Positions 6,735 to 15,370 of a DNA stretch of 36,145 nt are shown here, in pieces. The stretch comes from Nitrososphaera sp. (lineage in GTDB: Archaea > Thermoproteota > Nitrososphaeria > Nitrososphaerales > Nitrososphaeraceae): contig JAICEE010000004.1 in NCBI GenBank assembly GCA_025924355.1, forward strand, positions 1-36,145, written 5' to 3'. The stretch's first letter is position 1, and each line of letters starts with the position of its first letter. The position numbers and the translations under genes are program-made. The notes beneath the pieces were generated by a model. It made no database searches. It saw nothing but the letters and a program-made list of their open reading frames with translations, and was not told the DNA's origin.

Positions 6735-8789
6735 TTATGTTGTGCCCCGCTTTTTTGAAAGACAATGAATGTTTGTGCAAATTCTCCACTGCTTTGTGCC
6801 TCGAGCAAAAACAACTCCTATCAACGGCCAGCTGCACTCTAGACATGCTTTGCCTGTAATTCTAATTGAGCCCTTTTGTGGCAGCGGCGCAGTTGCCTTG
6901 CAACCCATGGCATAATTCGAACATCCAACAAAGCGCTTTTGTGTAGTGCGCGACCGGATTATGCAAAGCTGCCCCTTCTTACACAGTGGACACTGACCAA
7001 GCGCTGCAGCTTGTGCAATGTCTGCTGATACAGCACCATTTATCTGAGCCCCGATATCAGCTTCTTTTTCTATGATTGAGGCCAGCGACTCTAACAGTCT
7101 ATCTATTCCCTGCTCAATTACCGACATGCTGTACGCTGATCCTTGCTCCACATTTGCAAGCTGCTCTTCCATTAACCTTGTCATGTTTGTAGAAACTATA
7201 CTTGGTGCAAACTCTCTCATTGAATCAATGACCGCAAAACCTAGGTCCGTTACCTCTAGCCCGCCCTTGCATGCTGCCAAGTAATTCCGCTTGAATAGAG
7301 TTGATATTATGTCAGCTCTTGTCGCCTTGGTTCCTATTTTTTCCTGCTCCATCTTAGCAAGCATGCTTGCCTGATTATAGCGGTAAGGCGGCTGAGTGAA
7401 TTCCTCTTCCATTACTATGTCCAAATTTCTCAGCAGGTCCCCCTTGCGGAGTTTCGGAAGCTTGCGCTGATTAAACCTGACATAAGGTTTGTAGAGCACC
7501 ATCCAGCCTTCGTAGGTTAGCGTCGTGCCTCCTGCCTTGAAGATGTATCCGCTTACGTCGATTGTGACATTTATGTGTCGGCTGACTGCTGGATCGCCAA
7601 ATGCCGCAAGGAATCTCCTCACTATGAGATCGTATACCCTGAATTCAAGGCCGCTTAGTTTCTGACGTGGTGCAACGCCGGTTGGGTAGATAGCAGGGTG
7701 CGCCGGATCTGTCATTCGACCTTCATTTGGCACAAGTTTCTCCTTTGAGAGGAGCATCGATACCAATTGACTATATTTTTTGCCGATCTTTGAAAGGCCA
7801 GAAATTATTTTATCATATCCTATGGAAGATGGAAGTTTTTGGCTTGAGGTGCGCGGGTATGAGATCAATGCCTGCAAATACAATTTTTCCGCTATTGTAA
7901 GTGTATGGCCTGGGCTAAGCTTGAACAGGCTATATGCTTCTCGCTGGAGGTCACCGATATTGAATGGCACTGGCGAGGGCAGCACCGATTCCTTGTCGCT
8001 AATGTTGTTTACAGTTCCGTTTCTGCCTACGCAGGCATCTATGATTGCCTTAGCTTCTGTAGGCTTCTCCACTTTTGGCTTTTCATACTGCGCAGAAAAT
8101 ATCTGTCCGTCTTTGTCAAACTGTGCAGTTATTATCCAATAGGGATCTGGTATGTGCAACCTGATCTCGATCTCTCTGTTTACTGCAAAGGCAAGCGTCG
8201 GTCCCTGTACTCTCCCAATCGAGAGATTGCGATATCTACCGATGCTCTTAAACGACTTAATGAGTGCTCTTGAGAGGTTCACTCCGTAAATGAAATCGAG
8301 CATGTGACGCGACCTGCCTGCCTCTGCGAGCCCGCAGTTTGGCTTGGCCAGATTGGCAAACGACTCTCTTATCTCTTCGTCAGTTAGTGTTGAAAAGTTA
8401 GCTCTTGATGCTTCTGCATATTTCTCACCACATGCATACTGTAAGATACTATAGCCTATCACTTCTCCTTCTTGGTCATAGTCACACGCGTGCACGAATG
8501 ATGAAGCATCTTTAGCTAGCTTGGAAATAGCATTGATGGCTCTGATCACTTGCGGGTTCTTGGCAACAGGCGCCCACTCCAAGTCAAACACAGGGTATAC
8601 GCTTCTGTTCTTGGTGACATCGATTAGGCCATACAGGTGTCCGAGCGCTGTGCATATTTTATAGTGGGCCGCACTATTTTTTACCTCAAAGATAGGAATT
8701 CCACTGGACCTCGACTCCGTTGGCTCGCCAAGCGCCTGAGCTATTCTCCTTGCAGCCGCAGGTTTTTCACAGACGACAAGGGTGTACAA
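6735..8789 (-). CDS. topA: type IA DNA topoisomerase
   Basis: The protein has 684 aa. The TOPRIM domain is at the N-terminus (LVVCEKPAAARRIAQALGE and CDYDQEGEVIGY). The gate domains include the catalytic tyrosine in ALISYPRTSSQ (near residue 315) and the conserved TKATRADII. The C-terminus has two four-cysteine zinc ribbons, CPLCKKGQLC with GCSNYAMGC, and CLECSWP with CTNIHC. It relaxes negative supercoils and decatenates DNA by single-strand passage. The archaeal layout resembles topoisomerase III/I enzymes. No helicase-like domain is fused, so it is not reverse gyrase. The start is TTG 8789, giving LYTLVVCEKP directly at the first beta strand. The gene ends convergent to the nitrilase gene, 92 bp away. 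Confidence 0.93.
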   Translation of the reverse strand: MYTLVVCEKPAAARRIAQALGEPTESRSSGIPIFEVKNSAAHYKICTALGHLYGLIDVTKNRSVYPVFDLEWAPVAKNPQVIRAINAISKLAKDASSFVHACDYDQEGEVIGYSILQYACGEKYAEASRANFSTLTDEEIRESFANLAKPNCGLAEAGRSRHMLDFIYGVNLSRALIKSFKSIGRYRNLSIGRVQGPTLAFAVNREIEIRLHIPDPYWIITAQFDKDGQIFSAQYEKPKVEKPTEAKAIIDACVGRNGTVNNISDKESVLPSPVPFNIGDLQREAYSLFKLSPGHTLTIAEKLYLQALISYPRTSSQKLPSSIGYDKIISGLSKIGKKYSQLVSMLLSKEKLVPNEGRMTDPAHPAIYPTGVAPRQKLSGLEFRVYDLIVRRFLAAFGDPAVSRHINVTIDVSGYIFKAGGTTLTYEGWMVLYKPYVRFNQRKLPKLRKGDLLRNLDIVMEEEFTQPPYRYNQASMLAKMEQEKIGTKATRADIISTLFKRNYLAACKGGLEVTDLGFAVIDSMREFAPSIVSTNMTRLMEEQLANVEQGSAYSMSVIEQGIDRLLESLASIIEKEADIGAQINGAVSADIAQAAALGQCPLCKKGQLCIIRSRTTQKRFVGCSNYAMGCKATAPLPQKGSIRITGKACLECSWPLIGVVFARGTKQWRICTNIHCLSKKRGTT

Positions 8790-9156
8790 GAACTAGGTGA
8801 ATTTTTGTATGGACAAACATGTATATCAGTATTCCTCAGCCTTGATATGGCTAAATACGTTCTAAGTAGTGGTCATATGCATTGCAACCAAGATAGCAAG
8901 AATGACAATTAACAAGTAATATGAATGAGAATGAAAGCGGATCCTGGCAACATAACACATGGTGCCCAAATCCATATAATTTTTCTTTATACTGCCAGGA
9001 CCATTACGGCACTTGCTGTAATAGCACAACAATGTCGCCAATGTTTAAAAAGGTTTCAGTTATTGTGGATGAATATCTTGTTCAAAAAAATAGATATAAT
9101 TTTGAAAAAATAAAAAAGTGAGGTTCTTGTAGACTTTGTCTTTGTGTGGTCAGGTA
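8790..9156. other. intergenic stretch between topA and the beta-helix gene, with a long-spaced inverted repeat
   Basis: No gene is convincing here. TCCTGGCA at 8942-8949 and TGCCAGGA at 8993-9000 are perfect 8-bp inverted arms 43 bp apart. Two overlapping plus frames of 62 and 66 codons (from 8921/8925) cover the repeat. The 66-codon frame ends with MFKKVSVIVDEYLVQK and an AT-rich Lys tail, which could be a decayed gene end, but no family is recognised. The promoter for topA should lie in the left part. Confidence 0.4.
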
Positions 9157-10284
9157 TTACCTGCAGAGTCCGCCTGGAAGGCTGGTTCCACAGTTATTAT
9201 TGTCTCCGAAGCTGTTTTGGTTCACGTTTGTGGGCATTCCGTCGGCATTGTTCACATCAGCTGTCTCGTGGCCGAATACTGTGTTGTAATCTATGTGGTT
9301 GCGTTGGCTCATTGGATCTAGGTATATGCCACTAGCTCCGTTGCCATACATGTTGTTTGCAGCTACGACATTATCAGAGCTGCCCAGAAGGAGAATTCCT
9401 TGTTCCAAGTTAGCAACTATCTGATTAAACGCCGTAACTCCTCCGTTGCTTGCGTCTGATACTACTGCAATTCCGTTATTGGTGATAGTATTTCTACTGA
9501 CTTCGGTTCCTTCTGAACTAGCTACCACTGCACCTATTTCGTTGTTTACCAATTGCACATCTGTGAGTGCTCCTCCTGAACTTCCTAGGAATGTGACTCC
9601 TCTGCTAAAGCCAGCTATTTCTCCAAGACCTGCTATGGCAACATTGTCTGCATTTGCAACCAGTATTCCGCTACTGCCATCATAATCCGTTGTTTGTCTT
9701 GCTGTGCTGACTGGTCTTATATCTTCTGCATCGCCACCCTCGCTGTTAGAGTTTGCTGCTGTTGGATTTTCTGCATCGCCTCCCTCGCTGTTAGAGTTTG
9801 CTGCATCGCCTCCCTCGCTGTTAGAGTTTGCTGTTGTTGGATTTTCTGCACCGCCACCCTGAGGGCCAGTTATTGAATAGCCATTAAGGTTGATGGTTAT
9901 ACCGCTTGCACCCACAATAAGTCCATCTCCGTTATCACAATTAAGATCTGATGTTAGTGTCACATCTTGTGTTACGACCTGTCCGCATGATGCTATTCCA
10001 CTGTTTGGTTGTAGACCTAGTCTTTCACTTGCAGCACCCGCAGCACCATTACCATTGTCGTTAGCTGAATTACTGTCCTCTCCCTCGGTTTGCTCTTGAT
10101 TATTGTCTTCCTGTGTCACGACCTCATTATTGTCTTCATTATTGTCTTCCTGTGTCTGCTGTTCTTGGGCTTCTTGTTCGTCTGTTCCTTGTGCTTGCGC
10201 CATCATAGGAAATGTTGTTGCACTTAACACTGCAAGTATGCTCACAGCTACTGCAGTGTAGAACGCTATGGATTTGGGCTCCAT
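9157..10284 (-). CDS. secreted right-handed parallel beta-helix protein (NosD/pectate-lyase-like fold)
   Basis: The protein has 375 aa. Residues 1-32 are a signal peptide (hydrophobic AVAVSILAVLSATTF, then AQAQG). Residues 33-85 are an acidic Gln/Asn/Glu-rich linker. The C-terminal two thirds carry beta-helix coil motifs such as GITINLNGYSITGP, NNEIGAVVASSEG, NTITNNGIAVVSD and NNMYGNGASGIYLD. A Gly/Ser/Asn tandem repeat interrupts the helix. Cysteines in IASCGQ, LNC, NNNC and the last GLC probably form disulfides outside the cell. The fold suggests carbohydrate binding or a surface-layer-associated role; no catalytic residue set can be named. It is paralogous to the gene at 11356-12537. The start is ATG 10284 with a TATA-like ACTTTATTA about 26 nt upstream. 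Confidence 0.82.
   Translation of the reverse strand: MEPKSIAFYTAVAVSILAVLSATTFPMMAQAQGTDEQEAQEQQTQEDNNEDNNEVVTQEDNNQEQTEGEDSNSANDNGNGAAGAASERLGLQPNSGIASCGQVVTQDVTLTSDLNCDNGDGLIVGASGITINLNGYSITGPQGGGAENPTTANSNSEGGDAANSNSEGGDAENPTAANSNSEGGDAEDIRPVSTARQTTDYDGSSGILVANADNVAIAGLGEIAGFSRGVTFLGSSGGALTDVQLVNNEIGAVVASSEGTEVSRNTITNNGIAVVSDASNGGVTAFNQIVANLEQGILLLGSSDNVVAANNMYGNGASGIYLDPMSQRNHIDYNTVFGHETADVNNADGMPTNVNQNSFGDNNNCGTSLPGGLCR
9727..9850 (-). repeat. in-frame tandem repeat coding ANSNSEGGDA units
   Basis: Three copies of a 30-bp core (about CTGCATCGCCTCCCTCGCTG plus TTAGAGTTTG on the plus strand) encode ANSNSEGGDA. Two copies are extended by 15 bp encoding ENPTA/ENPTT. The units are nearly identical, so repeat number is probably variable. 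They fall where the first beta-helix turn would otherwise continue, forming a flexible loop. Confidence 0.85.
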
Positions 10285-10540
10285 TGAGATGAAAACCTAT
10301 AATAAAGTATTTATAGAATGGGTAATGCCGTACCCTGACTTTTTGCCAGTAATTTCGAATATGTTTCTAGGACAGATCTCTGAATGTTCCTCTATATGAT
10401 ATTACAGAAATAAGGATCTCTGTGTAGTTGAGGACGCTAGGATGTATGGTATAAAGGAAAATTGACAAAATATTCGAATCTTTAACAGTATGGCAGTTAT
10501 CATTGTGCTAGGGATTGTCGTTCGGAAGTAGAGAAAATCA

Positions 10541-10903
10541 ATGGCCAATAACGTTAGCATTTCAAAAAGTACTTCTAATCGTGATAGAATTGATATTATC
10601 ACATCCATTCTTGATGCCTCAAACGGTGGGGCAACTAGGAGAAGAATATTGCTCGTATCCGGTCTTTCCAGTAATCAGTTCAAAAGGTACCTTTCCATGT
10701 TGATAGAGAATGATTATATCAGGATGGAAATTCAAGAGAGGAGTAAAGGAACCGCAATCTATAGAACTACAGGCAAAGGAATTGCTTTATTGCGTGTATA
10801 CCAACGTATCAGAGATCTGTTATCCCCAGATACTGCAACTAACAATTGGTTCGTTGACTATAGATCCAGCATTCCTATGTGGCACAACATGCAGAAAAAG
10901 TGA
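10541..10903 (+). CDS. winged-helix DNA-binding protein (HTH_45 type)
   Basis: The protein has 120 aa with one winged-helix domain at about residues 14-90: RIDIITSILDASNGGATRRR, then SGLSSNQFKRYLSMLIENDY and a wing before YRTTGKGIALL. The NGGAT-K/R segment and the TTxKG ending are typical of the archaeal HTH_45 group, which is expanded in thaumarchaea. A related protein is at 34528-34788. It lies between two paralogous secreted beta-helix genes, so control of those is possible but only positional. The start is ATG 10541; no strong TATA-like box was identified. Confidence 0.85.
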   Translation: MANNVSISKSTSNRDRIDIITSILDASNGGATRRRILLVSGLSSNQFKRYLSMLIENDYIRMEIQERSKGTAIYRTTGKGIALLRVYQRIRDLLSPDTATNNWFVDYRSSIPMWHNMQKK

Positions 10904-11355
10904 GAAGATCAAAGCGATAAACAAGAAAGAATGAGAATCTTAGAGAGTTTGAGATAAAGGGAATAGGATGATAGCAGCTATCTCTCTCTTTCTTAAGAAA
11001 AATGCGAATATGGCTTTTGACACTATTTCTTACACGTGTTAGAAATCGAACAAAAATCTTTTGGACGACTTTAGATGTGTGTCACGCCCGATCATTCAAT
11101 CAAGACTTGACATCATCGATAACCCTGGTGAGCATACAAAAAATTTTCTGCCCAAGATAAAATAGCCATATAATTTAGCTTATGAATTAAATACAAGGAT
11201 AAAATCATTATAAGACCTTCTTGTTTATAATCTCTAATTTCATCTACTACTCACTTGTGCATATAAAAGGCATCCTTAATTTTATGGAAGAAATATCGTA
11301 GGAATGGAAATACCCATTTCATATATCCCGCTAAAAGCATAGTTTTTTGGGGAGC
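10904..11355. other. AT-rich intergenic region upstream of the second beta-helix gene
   Basis: No frame with protein-like composition was seen on either strand. The stretch is AT-rich and holds several TATA-like strings, for example CATATAAAAGG near 11259-11269 and TTATAATC near 11225. I see no tRNA or strong hairpin. It presumably contains the promoter and a long leader or regulatory region for the 11356 gene. Confidence 0.5.
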
Positions 11356-12537
11356 ATGCAACGGCTGGTCAGGCATAGAACGTCTATGCTTGCGGTAATA
11401 TTAGCAGTATTAGTTGCATTATCATCCACATTAATGATGCTAATTACTATGGGACAACGGGAAGAAACACCAGTACAACAGGAAGCAAACTTGCAGGATG
11501 ATAAGCAATTAATTGCGAGCACAGATGCTAAAGGTAAAGCTCATTTTGGACTCGGCATTCTGAATCCTATAGAGCATAGGATTATCTCCCTTACAAATAG
11601 CAAAGAGAGCAAAGCTAATGCTACGTTTACCACAGCCACTGCAAATAGTATTACAATTAGCAAAGCTAATGCTACGTTTACCACAGCCACTGCAAATAGT
11701 ATTACAAATAACAACGACGACAATGACAACAAGGCTAATGCTAATGGTAATGCTAATACTCGCAATACGGGCAGGATGGAAGAAATTAAGAAGAATAACG
11801 AGGTTACTGACAACGCCAAGCCAAATACTTTTGTAAATTCTAAAAATAACCCTACAACAATTGCATCCTGCGGTCAGGTAATAACTAAAGATGTTATACT
11901 GTTAAAAGATATTGAATGTCCAGGAGTTGGGATGATTGTAGGCACAGATGGAATAACCATAAACCTCAATAATCATAGATTATCTTTGGCTAATACTACA
12001 GACATATCAAGCATTCCAAAAGTAGAAGAGATCGGAATACTGGTTCCAGGTCAAAAGAATATTACAATCAGCGGACCTGGTGTTATCACGGGTTTTGATA
12101 AGGCTATTGAATTTGCCGGGAGTGGAAGAAGTTATGTATTTGATCTTAAATTAATAGATAACAATATAGGCGTATCATTAAAAGCCTCCGATAAAATTAC
12201 AATCTATAGAAGCTTTATTGAAGGAAATACAATCGGCATAGCATCTCAATCAAGTAAGGATGCTTTGATCGTAAGTAATTATGTATCACAAAATACTAAT
12301 GAAGGAATTGTGCTTATGGATTCTAATAACTTCATAATAGGTACTAACAGTTTAATTGGAAACGGCAATATTGGAATGTTCTTAGATGTAAGTAGCTTCA
12401 ATAATACGATATCCTCTAACAATATCCTCAACCATGCTGTTGATGTTAGTAATGCGGATGGAATACCAATTCACATATCGATGAATGAATATCTTCAAAA
12501 TAGTTGTGGTAAAGCCCTTCCTGACGGAATATGCTAG
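11356..12537 (+). CDS. secreted or anchored beta-helix protein, paralogue of the 9157-10284 product
   Basis: The protein has 393 aa from ATG 11356; the track starts three codons earlier at TTG. Residues 1-35 have a basic start and a hydrophobic stretch (SMLAVILAVLVALSSTLMML), acting as signal peptide or membrane anchor. An Asn/Thr/Ala-rich linker with a 17-aa tandem repeat follows, then the beta-helix from IASCGQVITKDVILLKDIEC onward, with coils such as GITINLNNHRLSL and NNFIIGTNSLIGNGNIG. The cysteines match those of the paralogue (SCGQ, IEC, NSC and the final C), as does the VSNADGIP segment near the end. The DNA is clearly more AT-rich than in the paralogue and most neighbours, suggesting transfer or relaxed constraint. 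Function is unknown; surface binding or structure is likely. Confidence 0.78.
   Translation: MQRLVRHRTSMLAVILAVLVALSSTLMMLITMGQREETPVQQEANLQDDKQLIASTDAKGKAHFGLGILNPIEHRIISLTNSKESKANATFTTATANSITISKANATFTTATANSITNNNDDNDNKANANGNANTRNTGRMEEIKKNNEVTDNAKPNTFVNSKNNPTTIASCGQVITKDVILLKDIECPGVGMIVGTDGITINLNNHRLSLANTTDISSIPKVEEIGILVPGQKNITISGPGVITGFDKAIEFAGSGRSYVFDLKLIDNNIGVSLKASDKITIYRSFIEGNTIGIASQSSKDALIVSNYVSQNTNEGIVLMDSNNFIIGTNSLIGNGNIGMFLDVSSFNNTISSNNILNHAVDVSNADGIPIHISMNEYLQNSCGKALPDGIC
11608..11707 (+). repeat. 51-bp in-frame tandem duplication in the beta-helix gene
   Basis: Two copies of about 49 bp, starting at 11608 and 11659, are identical. They encode SKANATFTTATANSIT twice in the linker before the beta-helix. 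The period of 51 bp keeps the frame. The identity suggests a recent slippage or duplication event in a spacer that tolerates length change. Confidence 0.88.
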
Positions 12538-12668
12538 AGAAAATTCAATTACCAGACATTATATGGCTTTATAGTATCAGCACCGCTTGTTATGATTGAG
12601 TTGCTTTTTATAAAGTGGTTTTTCTGCTGAATATTTTCATTCGTAGAACCTATTATTGTGCCTCATCT

Positions 12669-12731
12669 AAAAGCCCTTACCCCGGCCAGAATAAAAGTCC
12701 AAAAAAGGACTACCTAGGTGAAAAGGCTTTT
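12669..12731. terminator. nested inverted repeats between convergent genes, candidate bidirectional terminator
   Basis: AAAAGCC at 12669-12675 pairs with GGCTTTT at 12725-12731. Inside it AGTCC at 12696-12700 pairs with GGACT at 12707-12711 across six A. The element lies between the stops of the 11356-12537 gene (plus) and the 12733-12981 gene (minus). Archaeal termination mainly uses T-runs, so the role is tentative. Confidence 0.4.
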
Positions 12732-12732
12732 G

Positions 12733-12981
12733 TCATATCTCTTCATCTAGCTCTTCGAAGGCGCCGGCCTTAGATATCTCGTGAAGACGCATGGCGACCA
12801 TCCTTCTGTACTCTTTCATATTGAGTATGCCTTTTTCATCTAGCATCTCTACAAGGGTTGTAAGCCGGGCGCTTAGCTCTTCAGTTTCATTCAGCTCCTT
12901 GCCTGTTATCTTTTTTGGCTCTACCAAGTCGTCACCCTCAGCGCCATGCTCCCGGTGACGACCTTTCTCCTTGCTTGGCAT
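12733..12981 (-). CDS. small charged hypothetical protein (82 aa)
   Basis: The product begins with a very basic, disordered-looking stretch (MPSKEKGRHREHGAEGDD) and continues as two predicted helices (LNETEELSARLTTLVEMLDE and MKEYRRMVAMRLHEISKAG), ending acidic. There is no cysteine, signal or membrane segment. The helical heptads suggest a small coiled-coil or adaptor. The family is not recognised. The start ATG 12981 has TATA-like candidates in the AT-rich DNA just upstream, near 12991-13018. It is convergent with the beta-helix gene. Confidence 0.6.
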   Translation of the reverse strand: MPSKEKGRHREHGAEGDDLVEPKKITGKELNETEELSARLTTLVEMLDEKGILNMKEYRRMVAMRLHEISKAGAFEELDEEI

Positions 12982-13425
12982 TTACGGGTCAGATATATGA
13001 GCCGCAAGTATTTAATTGTCAATTGAGCAACAAGAGCCTCCCAGTTAATGTTATCATCTTGTTGCGTGAACCTTTTGATTTGAGATTAACCGCAATGTAG
13101 AAATGATGTTATCTTCTTTTTAGCGCCAACTTGGTGCAAAAAAGACCTAGGTGTACTCCAGTTCAAACTCTCATGCACGGCATTTATAAGATAATTTTGG
13201 ATCTAGCACCTATTTGCAATAACCCCCATTACTACCAGCTACTAGCATATGCCGATCTTGCTAGCTCTGTCGACAAAAGCCTCATTGTGTGGTATCTGTA
13301 AAAAACCCTATTACACATCTTCTCAAGGTCGCTTGGAGAAGACAAATCCCCCTAATCCAAAAAGATAGGCATTATGACTATTCTCTTAAACGTTATATCT
13401 TTGCATTGTTTTTGTAGCGTATAAC
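12982..13425. other. 444-bp intergenic region, no firm gene
   Basis: It holds the divergent promoters of the flanking genes. TTAAACGTTATATC near 13385-13398 is well placed for the GTG at 13426. A possible 39-codon plus frame from ATG 13249 contains a single CGIC knuckle (ALSTKASLCGICKKPYY), but it lacks a second metal site and I do not call it. GACCTAGGTG at about 13147 echoes TACCTAGGTG at 12711, both near short A-runs. Confidence 0.4.
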
Positions 13426-13794
13426 GTGTCAGCTGATCCTGCAGTCAGGGAGCTAGAGTGGTACCTGCGTGACCACCTATTTAGGCAATCACACGTTGGC
13501 AAGACCTCATTTAGAAGAGAATTCCTGCCGCAGGAAATGGTGACCCTTTATCTACGATACAGAAACTCCGATCCTGACCAGCTATCAAACATCCTGACCT
13601 CTGTGATTGAAATCCTAACTGCAAGAAAGGTTGTAAGGCAGGATCGCAATGAGCTGAAGCTGCTAGGCCGGATGACACGACTGCAATGCGTAAAATGTTT
13701 CTATGTCAATTACCTAACAGAGGTTGAGCCTAGGGCGTGCCTCCGGTGCCAGCACAGTGAACTACAAGACTTTCCAAATAAGAAAGCGGCATAA
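13426..13794 (+). CDS. hypothetical protein with C-terminal zinc ribbon
   Basis: The protein has 122 aa. Residues 1-85 look helical and may form a winged-helix-like fold (RELEWYLRDHLFRQSHVG, then SNILTSVIEILTARKVVRQD). The C-terminus carries LQCVKCFYVNYL and ACLRCQHSELQDFP, two CxxC knuckles about 18 residues apart, a typical zinc ribbon. This combination suggests nucleic-acid or complex binding, but I do not recognise the family. The start is GTG 13426, with a TATA-like element about 30 nt upstream. The YcaO gene begins 256 bp downstream on the same strand; a link is only positional. Confidence 0.65.
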   Translation: MSADPAVRELEWYLRDHLFRQSHVGKTSFRREFLPQEMVTLYLRYRNSDPDQLSNILTSVIEILTARKVVRQDRNELKLLGRMTRLQCVKCFYVNYLTEVEPRACLRCQHSELQDFPNKKAA

Positions 13795-14050
13795 ACCTCT
13801 CGACCTCGCTAATAACTATCTTTTGCTGTAGCCTGAACTTGGGTATTTGAATAATAATTTGACTGTGTCGCAGCAAAGAAATAATTGAATTGAAACGCTG
13901 TTTAGGATGTTTTGGTTTACAATTCTTTCCGGAGGTATTTATCTTTAATTATAGAAGAATTTCTTTAGATTTTTTGGTTCACTCATGTAGGACTAAGGTC
14001 TGATGGTCTAGAAAGCTTGATATGAACTTCAGCAAGGCCTTCTAAGTGTA

Positions 14051-15370
14051 GTGCAGCTGCAAAGCAGGAAAAAGTGGACAGTCAACGGCACATCAAGAAT
14101 AAAGCCAGCCCAAGAGACTTTGAAGAAGGTGATGCCCGTATCAAAAAAGATAGGTGTCACCAGACTTGCCGATATTACTGACATGGATGTCCTGCGTATC
14201 CCAAATTATTCTGCGGTATTACCCGGCACTGAGGACTATATCTGGGTCTACAGCGGCAAGGGCCCGACAAAGGAGCACGCAATGGCAAGCGCACTAATGG
14301 AAAGTATTGAGCGCTACTCTTCCCTGCCGTCAGGCTGGCGGGGCAAATTTGTCAGGTCGAGCTATTCTGAGTTGTCTCAGACCTACAAGGTGTTGCATCC
14401 TGACAAGATAGTAGAGCCAGTAAGGTTTCTGTACTGCACTGACATGATAATGGACTGGCTACCTGGCTATGACCTTGTGAATAGCGAGGAAATAATGGTG
14501 CCTGCATCCATTGCATTGTTTCGATACACGCCACCTCCGCCGGCTGTCAATCCGTTTGCATACTTTCATACAAACGGACTTGCATCCGGCAATGTAATGG
14601 AAGAGGCAGTCTGTCATGCCCTATGCGAGCTAATAGAGCGAGATGCAATGAGCCTGGCAGACCTACGGGCAAGCGCTATCCCGTTCCATATCTTGCGCAC
14701 AATTGTACAGTCCCTAAATGCTGTGGCATTTTCAGTGTCCCCTATTTTAGCTGACAAATTTGTAGATGACCCAAGCATATTTCCTGATGTCGACATTTCA
14801 GAAATTGACTTTGGGCCTGTCAAAAACTTAGTCGAAAAGTTCAAACAAGCAGGCATTTCGCTTATGGTAAAGGATATTACCTCCGACATTGGCATTCCGA
14901 CATTTAATGCAAGCAGTGTAGAGTGGATCAGCCACGACTACGGCTACCTTGCAGAGGGACATGGGACACATCCTGATGCAAGGATAGCCCTCCTCCGCGC
15001 AATTACAGAAGTATCACAGACAAGGGCTGCAAACATTCAGGGCGCAAGAGATGATCTGCGGAAGATCAAGTATAGCGATGAGAACACCGATGATAGACGC
15101 GCTTGGCAGTTTATGCCCTCAACAAAAAAGATCAAATTCCCAGAAGTACCGACATTCTTTAACGAAGATATTCTCGACGATATCAATTTGATCCTCTTAC
15201 GCCTAGAGAGTGTAGGATTGAATCAGGTAATAATCGTCAACCTAACAAATCCGGACATTGGAATTCCAGTGGTCAGGGCAATAGTGCCAGGCCTTGAGAC
15301 CTTCAAGATAACAAAGTCAGTTATGGGCATGCGAGCAAGGGCGTGTTTTAAGCAATGGGCAAGCCGATAA
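14051..15370 (+). CDS. YcaO-family ATP-dependent cyclodehydratase/thioamidation protein
   Basis: The protein has 439 aa. YcaO enzymes use ATP to activate backbone amides, making azolines or, with TfuA, thioamides. The three nucleotide/Mg-binding motifs are visible: MASALMESIERYSSLPSGWR (near 78-97), AVCHALCELIERDAMS (near 187-202) and ALLRAITEVSQTRA (near 317-330). The C-terminus is not proline-rich, unlike azoline-forming YcaOs, which fits a thioamide-type enzyme. The next gene, TfuA, overlaps by 16 bp, so the two are co-translated. In methanogens such a pair thioamidates a glycine in methyl-CoM reductase; no MCR gene is present in this window, so the substrate is open. The start GTG 14051 has a weak TATA-like TGATATGA about 26 nt upstream. 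Confidence 0.9.
   Translation: MQLQSRKKWTVNGTSRIKPAQETLKKVMPVSKKIGVTRLADITDMDVLRIPNYSAVLPGTEDYIWVYSGKGPTKEHAMASALMESIERYSSLPSGWRGKFVRSSYSELSQTYKVLHPDKIVEPVRFLYCTDMIMDWLPGYDLVNSEEIMVPASIALFRYTPPPPAVNPFAYFHTNGLASGNVMEEAVCHALCELIERDAMSLADLRASAIPFHILRTIVQSLNAVAFSVSPILADKFVDDPSIFPDVDISEIDFGPVKNLVEKFKQAGISLMVKDITSDIGIPTFNASSVEWISHDYGYLAEGHGTHPDARIALLRAITEVSQTRAANIQGARDDLRKIKYSDENTDDRRAWQFMPSTKKIKFPEVPTFFNEDILDDINLILLRLESVGLNQVIIVNLTNPDIGIPVVRAIVPGLETFKITKSVMGMRARACFKQWASR

Noticed and set aside
8921-9121. 66-aa and 62-aa overlapping plus ORFs
   Set aside because: Neither frame has a recognisable domain; composition is odd and an inverted repeat runs through both. Kept only as a note on the intergenic region.
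11541-11819. 92-aa hydrophobic minus ORF
   Set aside because: Antisense of the Asn/Thr/Ala repeat of the beta-helix gene; the LFAVAVVNVALALL repeats mirror that tandem repeat.
13249-13368. 39-codon plus frame with one CGIC motif
   Set aside because: Only one knuckle, no partner metal ligands and no clear promoter at the right distance.
13795-14050. Possible C/D-box guide RNA or RiPP precursor upstream of ycaO
   Set aside because: Some CTGA and TGATG strings occur but not in a proper C-D'-C'-D order, and no short peptide frame with a leader/core pattern was found.
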